Shown here piece after piece: positions 13,063 to 13,199 of a stretch of 13,199 nucleotides of DNA; the stretch's first letter is position 1; each line of letters opens with the position of its first letter. The translations under genes were made by a program, and so were the position numbers. The notes beneath the pieces were generated by a model, which ran no database searches, was not told where the DNA came from, and saw nothing but the letters and a program-made list of their open reading frames with translations. The DNA is from RGIG3009 sp964433065 (GTDB taxonomy: Bacteria > Bacillota > Clostridia > Oscillospirales > Acutalibacteraceae): NCBI GenBank assembly GCA_964433065.1, contig CAYSPZ010000048.1, positions 1-13,199 of the forward strand, in the 5' to 3' direction.

Positions 13063-13180
13063 ACCACACAAAGTTAATATTGTCTTTTATCAGGGACTGT
13101 TTTTTTATTTTAATAAACGGCACAAAGTATAACAAGTGTGCCTGTGGTCTGACGGTATCTTCGGATACCGTCAGATTTTC
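13063..13180 (+). ncRNA. Candidate small RNA or attenuated leader, family not recognised
   Basis: Predicted transcript of about 115-118 nt. Its first six bases ACCACA (13063-13068) are complementary to TGTGGT (13143-13148). Inside, GGCACA (13119-13124) pairs with TGTGCC (13137-13142), directly stacked on the closing stem. The stretch between, 13069-13118, is U- and A-rich and mostly unpaired. A 12-bp UUCG hairpin ends it. No ribosome binding site with a convincing reading frame is seen. It could be a stand-alone small RNA, or the 5' leader and attenuator of a gene beyond 13199. Expression is inferred from the promoter and terminator. Confidence 0.6.
13148..13180 (+). terminator. UUCG-capped terminator hairpin
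   Basis: TCTGACGGTATC (13148-13159), loop TTCG, GATACCGTCAGA (13164-13175): a perfect 12-bp stem with a stabilising C(UUCG)G loop. TTTT follows, then CC, then further T-rich sequence to the window end. The stem is very strong; the short T run makes complete termination less certain. Confidence 0.82.
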
Positions 13181-13199
13181 CATTTTATATCGATTTTTC

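Noticed and set aside
12660..13199. CRISPR array or tRNA in the gene-free right end
   Set aside because: No regularly spaced direct repeats and no cloverleaf or CCA-type acceptor pattern were found; the repeats are individual inverted repeats of unrelated sequence.

Overview
The window looks like a chromosomal housekeeping segment of a Gram-positive Clostridia-type Bacillota, probably an uncultured gut-type lineage. The taxonomic inference rests on several things: gene order rpmG-secE-nusG-rplK-rplA, zinc-ribbon forms of L33 and S18, a PC4-like YdbC-family protein, a CarD-type factor, a MurF-like ligase with an N-terminal membrane domain, strong AGGAGG ribosome binding sites, and near-consensus sigma-A promoters. 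All 18 genes are intact except rplA, which is cut by the left edge. I saw no mobile elements, CRISPR arrays, tRNAs or rRNAs.

Layout. (1) 1-2167, minus strand: a translation/secretion/transcription operon, rpmG-secE-nusG-rplK-rplA, driven by a strong promoter (TTGACC-17-TATAGT). Structured RNA lies in its leader and in the nusG-rplK and rplK-rplA gaps. The element just before rplK carries the GUGGGAGG...UACCAC signature of the ribosomal protein L1 binding site. (2) 2216-6543, plus strand: an alpha/beta hydrolase, the MurF-like ligase, D-Ala-D-Ala ligase and an MTA/SAH-nucleosidase-family protein, tightly spaced and closed by an intrinsic terminator. Ddl makes the D-Ala-D-Ala dipeptide that MurF-type enzymes attach to the peptidoglycan precursor. 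(3) 6545-8741: a CarD-like regulator (minus) and the ComM/YifB AAA+ protein (plus), diverging from back-to-back promoters. (4) 8744-11474, minus strand: prfB, a DivIVA-like coiled-coil protein, the YdbC-like protein and uppP (undecaprenyl-pyrophosphate phosphatase), ending at a bidirectional terminator. (5) 11496-12722, plus strand: rpsF-ssb-rpsR, with a strong promoter, structured leader and terminator.

(6) 12660-13199 has no credible protein gene. It is more AT-rich than the rest and packed with hairpins. At its right end there is a textbook promoter (TTTACA-17-TATAAT with extended -10). The predicted start at 13063 begins a segment of about 115 nt that can close on itself and ends in a perfect 12-bp UUCG-capped hairpin. 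This looks like a small RNA, or the attenuated leader of a gene beyond the window, and I do not recognise its family. It is the best candidate here for something undescribed.

Most of the window is conventional. Second-look points within genes are a prfB lacking the programmed frameshift (CUU CGU C where CUU UGA C would be), a three-helix SecE, a MurF with its substrate domain replaced by membrane helices, and a Ddl with an expanded active-site loop built from a short in-frame DNA duplication.
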